64,000 bases of DNA from Acidobacteriota bacterium (lineage in GTDB: Bacteria; Acidobacteriota; Terriglobia; Terriglobales; Acidobacteriaceae): NCBI GenBank assembly GCA_018268915.1, contig JAFDVQ010000001.1, positions 248,001-312,000 of the forward strand, given 5' to 3'. Below, piece after piece: positions 36,277 through 45,249 of the stretch. Position numbers and translations under genes: made by a program. The notes under the pieces are model-generated. The model saw only the letters and a list, made by a program, of their open reading frames with translations. It searched no databases and had not been told where the DNA came from. Position 1 is the first letter of the stretch. The number at the start of each line of letters is the position of its first letter.

Positions 36277-37794
36277 TCATTGGTATCGACTAACTTGGCC
36301 CCGCAGAGCCATGCGATCGCGGAGATAGACTCTCACATCGCGGAGTTGAAAGAGCGGGTAAGAAATGCAGACGAGAACCACGGCAAATGCGATTGCTGTT
36401 ACAAAGACTTGTAGGAGTGGTCTCTGCTGTGCATGAACTGCAAACCAGGATGCCACCAAAACCCCTACACCCATTAATGCGAAAAGCTTGTAGACCGGCG
36501 AGAAGTCGAGCTCTGAGACACTCGCAAACAGCCTCTGATTTAGGTGCAGGATCAGAACGATCTGGAGTACTTCAGTGATCATCCAAAGGAACACAAAGCC
36601 AATGGGGCCGAACATATAAATGCTCAACGCTCCCAAAGCTGACATCGCCAGATAACTCCAGAAAGTCACACGTGCTAGAGACCTATGTTGATTCGTGGAA
36701 ACCTGGAACTGGTACTTGTGCTCCTTTATGCCCATCGCCGCCGAAATGAGTGCCATGATGATGCACAAATGCGGATCATAAAGAGAGGGCTTGTGCAGCC
36801 ATGCAGCAATGAGCAGGGGGGTGGCTAAGAGCGTCCCAATGGTTACCGCCGGAATCATTGCCAAGACGATACGTTCCGAAAGTTCATATAGTCGGAAGAG
36901 GCGACCCCATTGTTGTTTGCCGTAGTATTCCGTAACCTCCTGGCCAAGGGCTTGGGTCATGGAAGTTAAGGCCTGTCGAGACATCGAATAAATAGTGCGA
37001 GTAACAGAAAAAGCAACAACGCTGGACGGTCCAAGCATTCGCTGCATGAGAATGAGTGGCAGCTGAAAAACAAGAAAATTCGACCAGAAAATCAGACCGA
37101 AATAACCGCTTTGCCTTAGAATCTCTGGCGTTCTGCTAGGCCGTGCAAACCTCAGCCGAGGAATCAACTGGGGAGCTTTCCGTCGAAGGTCGAGTGTCGC
37201 CAAGGTAAAGAAAAGAACTTGAGTCAATGCTTGCTGTGCGGCAATCCATGCGAACGAACACTGCGCAAATGCCATGGCGGCTGTAGCAAGGGTCGTGGTT
37301 AGAGCAGCAGCGTTGTTCCAATTCGAACCTCTATACGAAATGCCGATGACGAGAAAAGTGCCCAGAATTAGAGCCATGGGCATTCTCACCAGAAGCTGAA
37401 GGCCGAGAAGATAGAGCGTTGTATCGACCATGCTGCGGCTTAGCTTGACCCCAAGCCAGACATTGATTGGCAGCAGAAATACGATCGAGGTGAGTATCGC
37501 CGCGCCAAACACAATCCGAAGCAACAGAAGCATCGACGTGGCTTGGAGCGTCTTTGCCTCTTCCAGTTCACCGCGGTTGTAGCAGATTGCGACCTGGTTG
37601 TTGGTGAAAGTGTGCAAACCGAAATTGAGTGTGCTCAGATAGCCGACAGCCGCGGTCAGAGTCAGCCATTCTCCATATCCGGCGATGCCATAGCGGTGAA
37701 GGAAAATAGGCGGCAGCAGGAACTGCGTAACGACATTAACTCCCTGCGTACTCATCAGGGATCCACCTGATTTGAAAATCCGGCGAAGACTCAT
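36277..37794 (-). CDS. Polysaccharide flippase (Wzx/MATE-type)
   Basis: Predicted 505 aa with about 12-14 hydrophobic segments in the MOP superfamily pattern: GGSLMSTQGVNVVTQFLLPPIFLHRYGIAGYGEWLTLTAAVGYLSTLNFGLHTFTNN at the N-terminus is the usual first-two-helix start with a conserved FGL/N-terminal acidic and polar set. It should move lipid-linked repeat units across the inner membrane. The only Wzx candidate in the locus; the Wzy-like polymerase is at 27962-29419. Confidence 0.9.
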   Translation of the reverse strand: MSLRRIFKSGGSLMSTQGVNVVTQFLLPPIFLHRYGIAGYGEWLTLTAAVGYLSTLNFGLHTFTNNQVAICYNRGELEEAKTLQATSMLLLLRIVFGAAILTSIVFLLPINVWLGVKLSRSMVDTTLYLLGLQLLVRMPMALILGTFLVIGISYRGSNWNNAAALTTTLATAAMAFAQCSFAWIAAQQALTQVLFFTLATLDLRRKAPQLIPRLRFARPSRTPEILRQSGYFGLIFWSNFLVFQLPLILMQRMLGPSSVVAFSVTRTIYSMSRQALTSMTQALGQEVTEYYGKQQWGRLFRLYELSERIVLAMIPAVTIGTLLATPLLIAAWLHKPSLYDPHLCIIMALISAAMGIKEHKYQFQVSTNQHRSLARVTFWSYLAMSALGALSIYMFGPIGFVFLWMITEVLQIVLILHLNQRLFASVSELDFSPVYKLFALMGVGVLVASWFAVHAQQRPLLQVFVTAIAFAVVLVCISYPLFQLRDVRVYLRDRMALRGQVSRYQ

Positions 37795-38128
37795 TGAATT
37801 TTTACACTAAGACAACTACCTGATTACATGTGGTGCCTGAGAGCACATTGCCCGGATCGATCAGTCACGCCTTGCGAGGAATCCACCTTGATCTTCAACT
37901 CGCAAGAGGCTTCGTTTTTGCCCTGATTGCACAGAACAAAGAATACGTCTCAACTGCGTCAGCAGAATTTCTGCGCGCTTCGGAAGAGAATACCATTTTA
38001 CCTGCACCGTTTTCCATCGAAGTCCTGCCTAGTGAGGCACTCGGTGAAGTGATATAAATCCATTTCGCTGCTGAATATCGCTTTGGGAGTTTGCTCGCTC
38101 AACCAGCATCGTCGTTTAGACTCGAGAA
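37795..38128. other. Divergent intergenic region; no supported gene
   Basis: It separates the flippase start from the plus-strand methyltransferase. A GTG-initiated 75-codon frame (37830-38057) has no ribosome site or recognisable content. Promoters for both flanking genes are expected here. I see no RNA gene or strong hairpin. Confidence 0.45.
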
Positions 38129-38770
38129 ATGGATGGCTCCCTTGGCTTTTATATCCAGTTCGGCTGTGGAACGACCGCGCCGGAGAACTGGCGAAATTTC
38201 GATGCTGGTCCCGCCTTTTGGCTCCAGAAATATGTTCCTTTTTTGAAGTCGGCCCTGATTCGCAGAGGCTTTCCCGACTATCCAGTTGGCGATATCGAAT
38301 ATGGAGATGTCATAACAGGCCTTGCCGTACAGCCCAATTCCGCAAAGGCAGTCTATTGTTCCCATGTGCTTGAGCACCTTGCTTTCGAGGAATTCCGTCG
38401 CGCTCTTGGAAATGTATTCACCTACTTGGTCTCCGGGGGTACCTTTCGACTGGTTGTTCCGGATCTGGAGTTCCTAATCAAAGACTATCTCCGAAATCCT
38501 GCACCTGACGCAGCTTCCTTGCTAATGCGAGAGGTCGGCGGGGAACCGTCAATGAGACAAGGATTGCATTCCCTTCCTCGACTTTTCTTCGGTAGAAGTC
38601 GCCATCTCTGGATGTATGACTTCAAAAGCATGGAGGCTGAGTTGACGAGGACGGGCTTTACTGGAATCCGGAGGGCGTTTTTCAATGACTCTCAAGATCA
38701 GCGATTTAAAGAAGTTGAGAGTATGGGCCGGTGGGAGAATTGCCTTGGCGTTGAGTGCAGGAAGCCTTAA
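38129..38770 (+). CDS. Class I SAM-dependent methyltransferase-like protein
   Basis: Predicted 213 aa. The N-terminus begins almost at motif I: FYIQFGCGTTAPENWRNFDAGP, a pattern common to small methyltransferase-like proteins in surface-sugar loci. AKAVYCSHVLEHLAFEEFRRALGNVFTYLVSGGTFRLVVPDLEFLI covers the CSHVLEH and later motifs of Methyltransf_11. The last gene on the plus-strand edge of the polysaccharide locus. Substrate unknown. Confidence 0.8.
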   Translation: MDGSLGFYIQFGCGTTAPENWRNFDAGPAFWLQKYVPFLKSALIRRGFPDYPVGDIEYGDVITGLAVQPNSAKAVYCSHVLEHLAFEEFRRALGNVFTYLVSGGTFRLVVPDLEFLIKDYLRNPAPDAASLLMREVGGEPSMRQGLHSLPRLFFGRSRHLWMYDFKSMEAELTRTGFTGIRRAFFNDSQDQRFKEVESMGRWENCLGVECRKP

Positions 38771-39015
38771 GTGGTCAGCATCTCATCGGATCTGTCTTTC
38801 TTTGGGCGCTCAGTGGCGAGAATCCTGGAAGAATCGCACCCTACTTTGTGCGTTGCAACCCACTCCGAGGAAGTTGCGATGTGAATCAGAGGCGTTTCTC
38901 GGCTCTCTGGGTAATCGGTTCAGGGATTCGATTGTGTGAGTGCTTCTCACGAGCAGAATCTCATTGCAATGGCTTAGGGCACGTTGTTCCCAATGGAAGC
39001 AACCCGTCTACCTTT

Positions 39016-39741
39016 TCAAATCCCCGCAAACCACGCATACTCCCCTTGAAACTTCATCTCGTCCGTCGCAGTGATGCGCGTGATGTATTTCACGCTCTTA
39101 TACCCAAGCTGCCGCGGAACACGCAACCGCAGCGGTCCGCCGAACCCGACCGGCAGCTCGCCGTCGTTCATCCCCATGGTGAGGAAAGTTTGCGGATGAT
39201 GCGCATCAGCCATGTCGATGCTGTCCGACCACTCCGGCTGAATCGAAAAGTATTTGAGGTATCGCACCTGCGGCAGCACTCCTGCCTCGCGCAGCACTCC
39301 GGAGAGCGGCGTCCCGATCCACTCCGCCACATACGACCAGCCTTCTTCGCAGGCCACCTCTGTTATCTGGCTGTGCGTTGGCAGGCTCCGGAGATCCGCC
39401 AGCGAAAGCGTCATCGGATGCGCAACCATTCCATCAATCGTCAGTCGCCAGTCGCTGAACCCTCCCGCCTGCAGCTTTTTAAACTGATCGCTCGGCGGCG
39501 CCGTCTCATTTGCGAATGGGTTTTTCGAGATCATGTTGCGCGGAAACTCCCGCGCCTTGGAATCCCGGGTCACCAGCCGATGTGCAGCGTACGTCAGCGT
39601 CTCTCCCGCCCCATAGATCCCGCGGCAATCCGGAGGGATCAAGCCATGGCGCCCCGCGATGCGGTCGGCAACCGCCAGCCCCGCGACGCCAGCCGCGGCC
39701 AGCCCCGAAGTGATCACAGCACGTCGAGAGATCGGCTTCAT
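39016..39741 (-). CDS. TAT-exported molybdopterin-dependent oxidoreductase (sulfite oxidase-like)
   Basis: Predicted 241 aa. AAGGAGG lies five bases before ATG. MKPISRRAVITSGLAAAGVAGLAVA is a TAT signal (SRRAVI). The Oxidored_molyb domain is seen in FSDWRLTIDGMVAHPMTLSLADLRSLP followed by TEVACEEGWSYVAEWIGTPLSGVLREAG, where the Cys is the molybdenum ligand, and LTMGMNDGELPVGFGGPLRLRVPRQLGYKSVKYITRI near the C-terminus. The 4-base ATGA overlap with the cytochrome b gene indicates a membrane-linked pair, with electrons passing between the heme protein and the periplasmic Mo enzyme. The substrate is not determinable. Confidence 0.9.
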   Translation of the reverse strand: MKPISRRAVITSGLAAAGVAGLAVADRIAGRHGLIPPDCRGIYGAGETLTYAAHRLVTRDSKAREFPRNMISKNPFANETAPPSDQFKKLQAGGFSDWRLTIDGMVAHPMTLSLADLRSLPTHSQITEVACEEGWSYVAEWIGTPLSGVLREAGVLPQVRYLKYFSIQPEWSDSIDMADAHHPQTFLTMGMNDGELPVGFGGPLRLRVPRQLGYKSVKYITRITATDEMKFQGEYAWFAGI

Positions 39742-40466
39742 GCAACCTCCTTGGTCACCATTGCTTCCTCTTGAGGCTCAGCGTGCCCCGTGATCATTCC
39801 GCGCGTTCGTTTCCAGAACCCCGACACCGCAATCATGGCTACATGCACGACGAAGAACAGCACCAGAGCCCAGGTCACGAAGAAGTGCAGCGTCCGCGCT
39901 GACTGCCGCCCGCCAAGCAGGTTCACTCCCCACGGAAACGCCGCATTGAACGAAGGCGAAAGTGCCAGCCCGGTCCAGATCACCAGCGGAAACAGCACAA
40001 AAATGACGACCAGATAAGTCGTGCGTTGCAGGACGTTGTAGCTTTGTACCTCGTCCGCATCGGGTGCCTTACGTCTCACATATTGCCGTATGCGACGCCA
40101 GTGCGCGCCGAGCGTCCGTTCACCCCGCTCGGGCACCAGATCCCGTCGAAAGTGTCCATTCAGAAGGCTCGCGATGCCATACACCAGGCCCGTCAACACC
40201 AGCACCCACGCCGACTCAAAATGCAGATACCGGCTCCATCCATTCTGGTCCGGCATTACATATCCATACCCGGTAGGCACCGTGTCTCGCGAGGATGGAA
40301 TCGGGATCGTGAACAGCGGCTTCATGTTCACATTCCCCGTCTCGCCCCAGTAGAACCGCGGGTGCGAAATCACGATCTCCAGCCCGGTAACCAGCAGCGC
40401 AACAAAGCTGATCACCGTCAGCCAGTGCGTGACCCGAACCAATGCGGAATGTCGTGGAGTTTCCAT
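39738..40466 (-). CDS. Cytochrome b-type membrane subunit partner of the Mo oxidoreductase
   Basis: About 242 aa from ATG 40466 (METPRHSALVRVTHWLTVISFVALLV). Four hydrophobic segments carry candidate heme-ligating His: VTHWLT in the first, LHFESAWVLVLTGLVYG in the second, and RTLHFFVTWALVLFFVVHVAMI in the last. The pattern fits the cytochrome b561-bacterial/Ni-hydrogenase b family. The stop overlaps the start of the Mo enzyme gene. Likely a quinol-linked electron carrier in the inner membrane. Confidence 0.88.
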   Translation of the reverse strand: METPRHSALVRVTHWLTVISFVALLVTGLEIVISHPRFYWGETGNVNMKPLFTIPIPSSRDTVPTGYGYVMPDQNGWSRYLHFESAWVLVLTGLVYGIASLLNGHFRRDLVPERGERTLGAHWRRIRQYVRRKAPDADEVQSYNVLQRTTYLVVIFVLFPLVIWTGLALSPSFNAAFPWGVNLLGGRQSARTLHFFVTWALVLFFVVHVAMIAVSGFWKRTRGMITGHAEPQEEAMVTKEVA

Positions 40467-40590
40467 ATTTCTCGGAGCAGGGGAACCTGTGCCGGAGAGT
40501 AGCACAGCCCATCGGCACTAGAGAAGATGGAACTTCAGCTGGGTCTGAGCAGCGTCGAGTTCGCCTCACGAGATATCGAAATGCATCAAC

Positions 40591-43365
40591 TCAATCTGTA
40601 CGCAGCGCCCGAACGGGATCGAGCGAAGCTGCGCGAATCGCAGGCAGAATCGCCGCTGCGCCAGCACCGAGTCCAAGCACCACAACAGCCGCGGCAAGCA
40701 CGGCGGGATCGTAACTGCTCACACGGAACAGAAAGCTCGTCATCAAGCGGTCCATCAAGAGACTGGCCGGAACGCCTAGTGCCAGACCGGCGGCAAATTG
40801 CGCAATCGCTCCGCGCATCACCATGCGAACAATCAGGGAACGAGAGGCCCCGACAGCCATACGAATTCCAATCTCGCTGGTGCGCCGTGCCACGAAATAT
40901 GATGTAACTCCGTACAGCCCCACTGACGCAAGAATCAACGAGAGGATTCCGAATGCCGCAGTGAGCCGCGCAATCAGACGCTCTTGGTTGAAGTTCTCCG
41001 CGACCACTGAGTCATACGTGACAAAACGAAACACGGGGAGTTTGGGATCGATCTCTGCCAGCGCTTTTCGAACCGCCATCTCCATATCCGTCGGGGAACC
41101 CGCAACCTGAAGAACGACGGAGCCAAGGAACATCGATGCTTTCTCAGCAGCGTCGTCTTCTGCCGCCGTGTAGCCAGCGAACTGCTGCGTGTCGGGAACA
41201 AGAAAAAGCGGGCGAGATTCGCTGCGGGGATCCGTAAGTATGAAATCAGAAAAGACGCCGGCGATTTGATATTCGCTGGAGTACTTTGCCCCTTCGCGCC
41301 CAAAGTGCTTGCCAACCGGGTCCTGATTCGGAAAGAACTTCTTTACAAAAGCCTGGTTCACTACCGCCACAAGCGGCGACGACTGCCCATCCTGCGCGGT
41401 GAATCCGCGGCCGCGAACGACCGGCACCCCGATGGAATCCAGAAACTGTGCGCTGACGCGGATCCAGTCGGAGAAGCACTTGTCTTCATTTCCTGAATCG
41501 GTCCCGCCTTGCAGATATACGCATGTCCCCCATTGATTGCCGCCCATCGGGATGTACCTTGCGAAGCTTACATGCGTAACACCGGGCAAGGCTCCAAGCC
41601 TCTGTTCCATCTGCCGGTAGAGCCCCGTTGTGCGATCAGCGGAATACCCGGCCCCTTCCAGATCCATCTGGAAGGTATAGCGATTAGCCGTTTGAAAACC
41701 GAAATCCTTGTGCTCAAGGTTCATCAGCGAGCGGGTCAGCAGGAATGTACCTGAGAGCAAAACCAGCGACATGGCAAGCTGCAGAATCACAAGCGTACGC
41801 TGCGGAAGGGAAGCGCGATCCCGGCTGGCGACATTAATCCCGCGCAGCGATTCCGTCGGCTGCGCGTGTGAGGCCGCCCAGGCCGGAGTCACGCTGAACA
41901 CCACGCCAGTCATCACGGAGACTAGCAATGCGAAGCCCAGGACGGGCCATGAAGGTTCAGCATTCAGAGGCATATAGTGAGCCTCGGGATAAGCCAGCGT
42001 CAGAATCGCTCTCGCGCCCAGCCACGAAACTCCCAGAGCCGCCACGCCTCCAGCGCAGCTCAGCAGCAGGCTCTCAATCAGGATCTGGCGGATTATTCTG
42101 AACCGTGCTGCGCCAAGTGCCATGCGAACAGCTATATCCATCCGCTGCGTGGTAGAGCGCGCCAACAGCAGGCTGGCAATATTCGCACACGCCAGCAGCA
42201 GCACCACGGAAGAAAGAATCATCAGCAGACGCAGATTCGCACCCGATTGTTGCTGCAGTTTCTGGATCCCGCCGCCAGCTTTGGCAAGCTTCACATACTG
42301 CCGCGGAATAATCGCCGCTCCGCCGTGTTGTGTGAACCTCGGCCATTCCCCCATCCACTCGCGAAGCTGCGCTGAAAGCTTGTCCTCCAGCGCGGTCTTC
42401 TGAACGCCGTTCCTCAGTCGGCCGAGCGCATAGAGCCACGCCGTTGTCGGCTGGGTTACGGCGGCATTTGCGCCCTCAAGTTCGATCTCCGCAGAGAGGG
42501 GCATCCAGATGTCAGCAGGTATCGATGCAATGCGGTCGCCATAGAACCCAGGCGGAGCGACGCCCGCCACCGTGAAGGGATGCCTCTGTACGTAGACAGT
42601 CGCTCCCACAATCGACGGATCGCGGCCGAACTCGGTTTCCCACGCGACGTAGCTGATCACCAGCACCGGGGCTGCGCCCTGGTGATCGTCGGCCTCTCCA
42701 AATGGGCGTCCAAGGTATACGCCCACCCCGAGCGTGCTGAAATAGTTTCCGGACACAAATTCCGTTCGCAGCGGCCGCGGCGCTGCCGATCCGTATTGCA
42801 CGGTGTAACCGCCACCGCCTGCCTGCACTGCAGCCAGTTGCTCAAACTCGGGCGCGGTCTGCTTGAATCGGCGATAGAGATCGTTGGAGAAAAGGTCGAA
42901 ATCGCCATCCGCGGATTCAAAGTTTCCGTGGTAGCAGCAGGTATTGCGGTCACCGATGCGGTAGAGGCTCGCTGGATCCGCGACGGGCAGAGAACGCAGC
43001 AGGAACCCTTCTACCAGCGTGAACACAGCGGTATTCGCACCAATACCGAGCGCCAGCGTTGCGATTACCACCAAAGCGAACCCGGGCGAAGACCGGAGCC
43101 TGCGTACAGCGTAGAAAACATCTCGCTTCAGGGAAGTGAGCAGAGGAACATCCCGCCGTGCACGATAGGCTTCCTTGATCTGCGTGACGCCGCCGAACAA
43201 GCGAAGCGCGGCCACACGGGCCTTATCTGGAGCCATGCCGCGGCGGATATTCTCTTCCACCGCTGCTTCAACGTGCGACTCCAACTCTTCGTCCAGGTCC
43301 TCGTTGAGCCTTTGCCGGTGAAACAACGCTGTGCTGCGGCTGAATATTTCGCGAAGCCAATCCAT
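40591..43365 (-). CDS. ADOP-type FtsX/MacB permease
   Basis: Predicted 924 aa. An N-terminal ~80-residue segment (LNEDLDEELESHVEAAVEENIRRGMAPDKARVAALRLFGGVTQIKEAYR) marks the acidobacterial duplicated orphaned permease group. It is followed by a first MacB periplasmic core with LALGIGANTAVFTLVEGFLLR, an FtsX domain, a second periplasmic core and a second FtsX domain (ERLIARLTAAFGILSLILASVGLYGVTSYFVARRTSEIGIRMAVGAS). It has no ATPase domain and no ATPase gene nearby. Substrate is unknown. The gene follows padR after only three bases, so they form one operon. Confidence 0.93.
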   Translation of the reverse strand: MDWLREIFSRSTALFHRQRLNEDLDEELESHVEAAVEENIRRGMAPDKARVAALRLFGGVTQIKEAYRARRDVPLLTSLKRDVFYAVRRLRSSPGFALVVIATLALGIGANTAVFTLVEGFLLRSLPVADPASLYRIGDRNTCCYHGNFESADGDFDLFSNDLYRRFKQTAPEFEQLAAVQAGGGGYTVQYGSAAPRPLRTEFVSGNYFSTLGVGVYLGRPFGEADDHQGAAPVLVISYVAWETEFGRDPSIVGATVYVQRHPFTVAGVAPPGFYGDRIASIPADIWMPLSAEIELEGANAAVTQPTTAWLYALGRLRNGVQKTALEDKLSAQLREWMGEWPRFTQHGGAAIIPRQYVKLAKAGGGIQKLQQQSGANLRLLMILSSVVLLLACANIASLLLARSTTQRMDIAVRMALGAARFRIIRQILIESLLLSCAGGVAALGVSWLGARAILTLAYPEAHYMPLNAEPSWPVLGFALLVSVMTGVVFSVTPAWAASHAQPTESLRGINVASRDRASLPQRTLVILQLAMSLVLLSGTFLLTRSLMNLEHKDFGFQTANRYTFQMDLEGAGYSADRTTGLYRQMEQRLGALPGVTHVSFARYIPMGGNQWGTCVYLQGGTDSGNEDKCFSDWIRVSAQFLDSIGVPVVRGRGFTAQDGQSSPLVAVVNQAFVKKFFPNQDPVGKHFGREGAKYSSEYQIAGVFSDFILTDPRSESRPLFLVPDTQQFAGYTAAEDDAAEKASMFLGSVVLQVAGSPTDMEMAVRKALAEIDPKLPVFRFVTYDSVVAENFNQERLIARLTAAFGILSLILASVGLYGVTSYFVARRTSEIGIRMAVGASRSLIVRMVMRGAIAQFAAGLALGVPASLLMDRLMTSFLFRVSSYDPAVLAAAVVVLGLGAGAAAILPAIRAASLDPVRALRTD

Positions 43366-43368
43366 CGA

Positions 43369-43713
43369 TCAGTCCTGTTCCGCGGGCGAAAGAAAGCGCG
43401 CCATTGTTGACACGATCCGCTCCCAGTTTTCTTCCTCTTCGCCAACCTTCTTCTGGCCCAGGCGTGTAAGCGAGTAGAGTTTCGCCCTCCGGCCGGTACC
43501 CGACGTGCCCCACTCCGACCGGATCCATTTCCGTTGTTGCAAACGCAGCAATGCCGGATAGAGCGTGCCCTGGTTCACGCTGAGTGCATCCACTGAGACC
43601 TGCTCGATGCGGCGAGCGATGCCATACCCGTGCAGCGGCCCCATCGCCTGCAGGGTCTTCAAGATCATCAGATCCAGCGTTCCTTGCAGGACATCGGTTT
43701 TCTCTGCTGTCAT
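43369..43713 (-). CDS. PadR-family transcriptional regulator
   Basis: Predicted 114 aa from ATG 43713; a longer start at 43743 would run into the palindrome region. The winged-helix signature is VLQGTLDLMILKTLQAMGPLHGYGIARRIEQVS...LSVNQGTLYPALLRLQQRKWIRSEW, typical of PadR repressors that bind inverted repeats and respond to small molecules. It is co-transcribed with the ADOP permease, so it probably represses its own operon. Confidence 0.93.
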   Translation of the reverse strand: MTAEKTDVLQGTLDLMILKTLQAMGPLHGYGIARRIEQVSVDALSVNQGTLYPALLRLQQRKWIRSEWGTSGTGRRAKLYSLTRLGQKKVGEEEENWERIVSTMARFLSPAEQD

Positions 43714-43725
43714 AAAATGAGGCGA

Positions 43726-43798
43726 CCTGTTGAAATACAACACATCGTCGCCTGCGATAGGTAGGATGTCAACAGGTATGTGACGAAAGCTTCGTCAC
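43726..43798. promoter_or_regulatory. Inverted repeats upstream of padR, candidate operators
   Basis: ACCTGTTGA at 43726-43734 is matched by TCAACAGGT at 43769-43777, and GTGACGAA at 43780-43787 by TTCGTCAC at 43791-43798 around a three-base spacer. PadR proteins usually bind dyads near their own promoters. These dyads lie just upstream of the padR start, so one or both are candidate operators. No experimental support. Confidence 0.45.
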
Positions 43799-43836
43799 GT
43801 CGCAATTCGAAGGCGGAATGTGCGCTACGCAAACAG

Positions 43837-43861
43837 AAGCCGCCCCGGCAAGGAGCGGCTT
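43837..43861 (-). terminator. Hairpin after the oxidoreductase gene, minus-strand terminator candidate
   Basis: On the minus strand AAGCCGCTCC pairs with GGGGCGGCTT (ten pairs, one G-U) around TTGCC, followed by CTGTTTG. The plus-strand version has a C-A mismatch, so the minus strand is the likely active one. It lies 65 bases beyond the stop at 43926. A near-identical stem occurs at 49640-49665. Confidence 0.55.
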
Positions 43862-43925
43862 TGCGCATCACGTCCCAAGCTTCCTGCGCTGCTAGGCGGC
43901 TGTCCGTCAACTTTCTCTGTGCCCA

Positions 43926-44936
43926 TCATTTCTGACGCAGCCTCACCACCATCTTCCCGATATTTCCCGCTCCCGAGTGAAGCAGGTCGAGGAAAGCTGC
44001 CGGCGCCGCATCCAGCCCGTCCACAAACGTCTCGCGATTCACCAGCTTCCCAGCCTTCAGAGCCGGCACCGCCTCCGCCAGCATTGCTGCCAACTCTTTG
44101 AAGTGATCGGAAACGATGAAGCCTTCGAGCCGCAGGCGCTTGCCCACAGCCTGGATCAGGTTCCCCGGGCCCGGCACGGGCTCGTTGTAGCCCGCGATGC
44201 CGCCGCACATCGCCACGCGGCCAAACGGCGCCAGTTCGTAGAGCGCCGCTTCCAGTTGCGGCCCCTGCGTGTTATCGAAATAAACATGCAGGCCGTCAGG
44301 CGCAGCCTTCTGCAAGTGCTCGCGCGCATCGCCTTCGCGATAGTTGAACGCATAGTCGACCTTGAGTTCGTCGCGCAGATACACCACCTTCTCCTCAGAT
44401 CCCGCGCTGGCAACTACGCGGCAGCCGCGCATCTTTGCAAACTGGCATGCAGCGCTCCCCACTGCCCCAGCACCAGCTGAGATGAACACGGTCTCGCCGT
44501 CTTTCAGCTTTGCGATCGTGAATAGGCCCACCCATGCCGTCAGTCCGGTCGCGCCAAGTATGCCGAGATACGCCGAAGCAGGTGCGGCGCTGCTATCAAT
44601 GACTCGCAAGCTCGACGCTTTGGCCACGTAGGCCTCGCGCCACCCAAACATGCTCAGTACAGAGGTGCCGACAGGAACCTTCTCATCCCGCGACTCAACT
44701 ACCCGCCCCACAGCAGTCCCTTCGAGTGGCTTGCCTATCTCGAACTGCGGCACATACGATTTGCCTTCGTTCATCCGCCCGCGCATATACGGATCGACTG
44801 ACATGCACAGATTCTCGACGAGAACCTCGCCGGCGCCAGGCTCAGGCAGGTCTACTGTTGCGAAAGCAAAGCAGTCTGCTCCCGGCTCTCCCTTGGGACG
44901 CCGCGCTAGACGAATCTCACGACTTTGAGTGGCCAT
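43926..44936 (-). CDS. NADP-dependent medium-chain oxidoreductase (enone/alkenal reductase type)
   Basis: Predicted 336 aa. The zinc-less MDR subgroup (CurA/YncB/PTGR-like) is shown by LCMSVDPYMRGRM in place of zinc ligands, GATGLTAWVGLFTIAKLKDGETVFISAGAGAVGSAACQFAKMRGCRVVASAGSEEKV as the Rossmann core, and YFDNTQGPQLEAALYELAPFGRVAMCGGIAGYN. These enzymes reduce alpha,beta-unsaturated carbonyls with NADPH. No ribosome site is obvious before the ATG. It stands alone with its own 3' hairpin. Confidence 0.93.
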   Translation of the reverse strand: MATQSREIRLARRPKGEPGADCFAFATVDLPEPGAGEVLVENLCMSVDPYMRGRMNEGKSYVPQFEIGKPLEGTAVGRVVESRDEKVPVGTSVLSMFGWREAYVAKASSLRVIDSSAAPASAYLGILGATGLTAWVGLFTIAKLKDGETVFISAGAGAVGSAACQFAKMRGCRVVASAGSEEKVVYLRDELKVDYAFNYREGDAREHLQKAAPDGLHVYFDNTQGPQLEAALYELAPFGRVAMCGGIAGYNEPVPGPGNLIQAVGKRLRLEGFIVSDHFKELAAMLAEAVPALKAGKLVNRETFVDGLDAAPAAFLDLLHSGAGNIGKMVVRLRQK

Positions 44937-44994
44937 GAAGGAAGCATACTGCGACAGACGGTCAGGTCAACGCCGGTCGTTCTCTCTACGTGGG

Positions 44995-45249
44995 TCAGGC
45001 GCCCACGTAGCTTGCGATCGATATTGCCCGATCGACAACGATCCTCACCCACGGCATCGGATGTTCCCCGTGCGGCGGCCCTGGGCGGGCAGCAGCACCA
45101 TTCACGCGATGCATCCTCGCTCGATTCGCATCCGTCGGTCTGCCGTAAGCGTGGTGCGAGCGAGCGCTGTAGGTAGCGCACAGCGCGACCAGCGTCACCG
45201 TGATCGCAAACGAAACGCCCACCGGTTTCAATTCTTGCGTCAATTGCAT
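44995..45249 (-). CDS. Possible small protein with one membrane segment
   Basis: 84 aa from ATG 45249, with GGAG six bases upstream. VGVSFAITVTLVALCATYSARSHHAYG supplies one hydrophobic segment; the remainder is Pro/Arg-rich. No family is recognised and the coding signal is weak. The 268 bases from 45250 to 45517 hold the promoter of the hydrolase gene and no other feature I can support. Confidence 0.3.
   Translation of the reverse strand: MQLTQELKPVGVSFAITVTLVALCATYSARSHHAYGRPTDANRARMHRVNGAAARPGPPHGEHPMPWVRIVVDRAISIASYVGA

Noticed and set aside
37830..38057. 75-codon GTG frame between flippase and methyltransferase
   Set aside because: No ribosome site or family resemblance; treated as intergenic.
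38771..39015. Possible gene remnant between the last methyltransferase and the Mo oxidoreductase
   Set aside because: I could not read any recognisable protein in this 245-base gap on either strand.
18947..39015. Att-type direct repeat of the tRNA-Glu 3' end at the right edge of the polysaccharide locus
   Set aside because: I looked for the T-arm/3' end sequence near 38.7-39.0 kb and did not find it; no integrase gene is present.
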